Positions 6,734-7,592 of a stretch of DNA of 7,592 nt are shown here, one piece after another. Under the pieces are notes generated by a model. It was not told where the DNA came from. It searched no databases and saw nothing but the letters and a program-made list of their open reading frames with translations. How positions within the stretch are numbered: position 1 is the first letter of the stretch; every line of letters begins with the position of its first letter. A program made the translations under genes and the position numbers. The stretch is taken from assembly GCA_964574395.1 (NCBI GenBank), contig CAZNNL010000074.1:1-7592 (forward strand), given 5' to 3'. Origin of the DNA: JAXGQD01 sp964574395 (GTDB lineage: Bacteria > Bacillota > Clostridia > Saccharofermentanales > Fastidiosipilaceae).

Positions 6734-6785
6734 GTAAGGATTCAGAGGTCTACTCGATTGTTTTGGACAAGTTTACAAACGGGGG
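6734..6785. repeat. Palindromic repeat family, copy 2 (single arm)
   Basis: GTAAGGATTCAGAGGT (6734-6749) repeats 5935-5950 directly with one mismatch in 16. Bases 6742-6785 match the inverted right arm of copy 1 at about 34 of 44 positions. A facing second arm is not recognisable here. With copy 1 it flanks the brnTA locus. Confidence 0.65.
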
Positions 6786-6795
6786 AGGCACCCCC
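6781..6795 (-). terminator. GC-rich hairpin downstream of the MgtC-family gene, possible terminator
   Basis: GGGGG-aggca-CCCCC is a perfect 5-base stem with a 5-base loop, 45 bases beyond the stop codon at 6840 on the - strand. On that strand it is followed by GTTTGT, not by a long T run, so it would be a weak intrinsic terminator. It occupies the same place in the repeat as the GGTGG/CCACC hairpin of copy 1 and may be simply part of that element. Confidence 0.3.
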
Positions 6796-6839
6796 AGGCG
6801 GGCAAGCGGATGCATAACCAAAAAACCCCAAACCCAAAA

Positions 6840-7529
6840 CTAAATCTCTTCCATAAATAAAACGCCGTCGACTTCATGTAAATGTGCCAGAAGCTCGACG
6901 TGTGGTATGCGTTTATCGGCAATAACAGCAAGCGTAGCTGACAAAGGCGAATCTTTAACGTTTTTGTTGGTGGTTAGATGAAGATCGTGTATTTCATAAT
7001 TATGATTGCGACAATATTCGATAAAAACACGCAGCGCTTTACGTTCCGAAAACTCAACATAAACATCAATTTGTTTGGCACGTGACCTGAAATACGCATC
7101 AACTTTGGAAAGCGCGGCCATAACAACTAAGATTGTAAGTCCGCCCATAAATGCACCTTCGTAGAAACCAATACCAATGGCTAGCCCGCAGCAAGCGGCT
7201 GCCCAAAGTCCAGCAGCAGTTGTGATGCCTCTAACCTGATTGCGTCCAGTCAATAATATTGTACCGGCACCCAGAAAACCAATACCAGAAATGACTTGTG
7301 CCCCTAAGCGCGTAGGATCACCCGAACCAAAATAGGTAGAGACATATTGATTGGTCATCATGACGAGGGCTGAGCCAAGGCAGACGAGAGTGTAAGTTCT
7401 AAAACCAGCCGCGCGGTTTTTGCGCCCACGTTCCAAGCCTAGTGCTCCTCCAATCACCAACGACACGACTATTCTTACGAATACTGAAATAAGATTTAGT
7501 TCTCTAAGTATATCTATTCCTTCTAACAT
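6840..7529 (-). CDS. MgtC/SapB-family inner-membrane protein
   Basis: This 229-residue membrane protein carries the MgtC signature. There are about five hydrophobic segments in the first 145 residues: around 14-32, 43-60, 75-93, 103-121 and 124-142. The conserved GALGLERGRKNRAAGFRTYT stretch is at 28-47 and SGIGFLGAGTI at 81-91. Residues from about 145 form a soluble C-terminal domain like the ACT-type domain of MgtC. MgtC proteins help some pathogens survive low magnesium and modulate the F1Fo ATP synthase, but many non-pathogens carry homologues of unknown role. An AAGGAG ribosome site (on the - strand, 7540-7535) lies 5 bases before the ATG. It faces the brnTA promoter region over 150 bases of repeat and spacer. 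It is not obviously linked to the sulfatase operon. The family is firm, the function is not. Confidence 0.9.
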   Translation of the reverse strand: MLEGIDILRELNLISVFVRIVVSLVIGGALGLERGRKNRAAGFRTYTLVCLGSALVMMTNQYVSTYFGSGDPTRLGAQVISGIGFLGAGTILLTGRNQVRGITTAAGLWAAACCGLAIGIGFYEGAFMGGLTILVVMAALSKVDAYFRSRAKQIDVYVEFSERKALRVFIEYCRNHNYEIHDLHLTTNKNVKDSPLSATLAVIADKRIPHVELLAHLHEVDGVLFMEEI

Positions 7530-7536
7530 TTCTTCT

Positions 7537-7583
7537 CCTTTTATATCTGACAGAACCTTTTATCAATTTTACCCTTTTATATC
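7537..7583 (-). repeat. Repeated GATATAAAAGG motif in the leader of the MgtC-family gene
   Basis: On the - strand GATATAAAAGG occurs at 7583-7573 and 7547-7537, with a shorter GATAAAAGG at 7564-7556 between them, so starts are 19 and 17 bases apart. The copy nearest the gene supplies the AAAGGAG ribosome site. The others could be duplicated leader sequence, -10-like boxes or standby ribosome sites. The region is cut by the window edge. Confidence 0.45.
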
Positions 7584-7592
7584 CGGCAACGG

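Noticed and set aside
6812..6840. G-rich tract on the - strand after the MgtC-family stop as a G-quadruplex
   Set aside because: There are only two runs of three or more G and one GG pair close together, which is too few for a convincing quadruplex. It is more likely low-complexity spacer.

Overview
The window looks like part of a scaffolded draft or metagenome assembly from a moderately AT-rich bacterium. Intergenic spaces are short, and GGAGG-type ribosome binding sites precede most genes (AAGGAG, GGAGG, AAGAGGT). I suspect an anaerobic Bacillota (Firmicutes), possibly a Negativicute, because the sulfatases are of the cysteine type and the brnTA and MgtC genes would fit; the sequence does not prove this. 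A run of exactly 100 N at 3143-3242 is a placeholder gap, not real sequence.

Positions 1-4775 (+ strand) look like one operon. It holds the end of a NitT/TauT (SsuC/TauC-like) ABC permease, two different ATPases of the same family, a type I sulfatase cut off by the gap, and a second full-length sulfatase of the same family. Coupled starts and gaps of about 10 bases link the genes before the gap. The sulfatases have no signal peptide. The simplest reading is that an organosulfate, or a similar sulfated compound, is imported by the ABC system and desulfated in the cytoplasm. The solute-binding protein and the rest of the permease would lie upstream of the window. The degenerate motifs of the two ATPases would all fall in one composite ATP site if they pair as a heterodimer.

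Positions 4884-5915 (+) encode a LacI-family regulator with a sugar-binding-type effector domain. A small inverted repeat just upstream could be its operator. It is the obvious candidate to control the sulfatase operon.

Positions 5916-6839 are a seam between gene blocks. They hold a brnT-brnA toxin-antitoxin pair on the - strand, flanked by two copies of a previously unnamed (to me) imperfect palindromic repeat. brnT has a near-consensus promoter placed so that its mRNA may start at the ATG itself (leaderless).

Positions 6840-7529 (-) encode an MgtC/SapB-family membrane protein with a C-terminal cytoplasmic domain. Short repeated GATATAAAAGG motifs lie just upstream of it.
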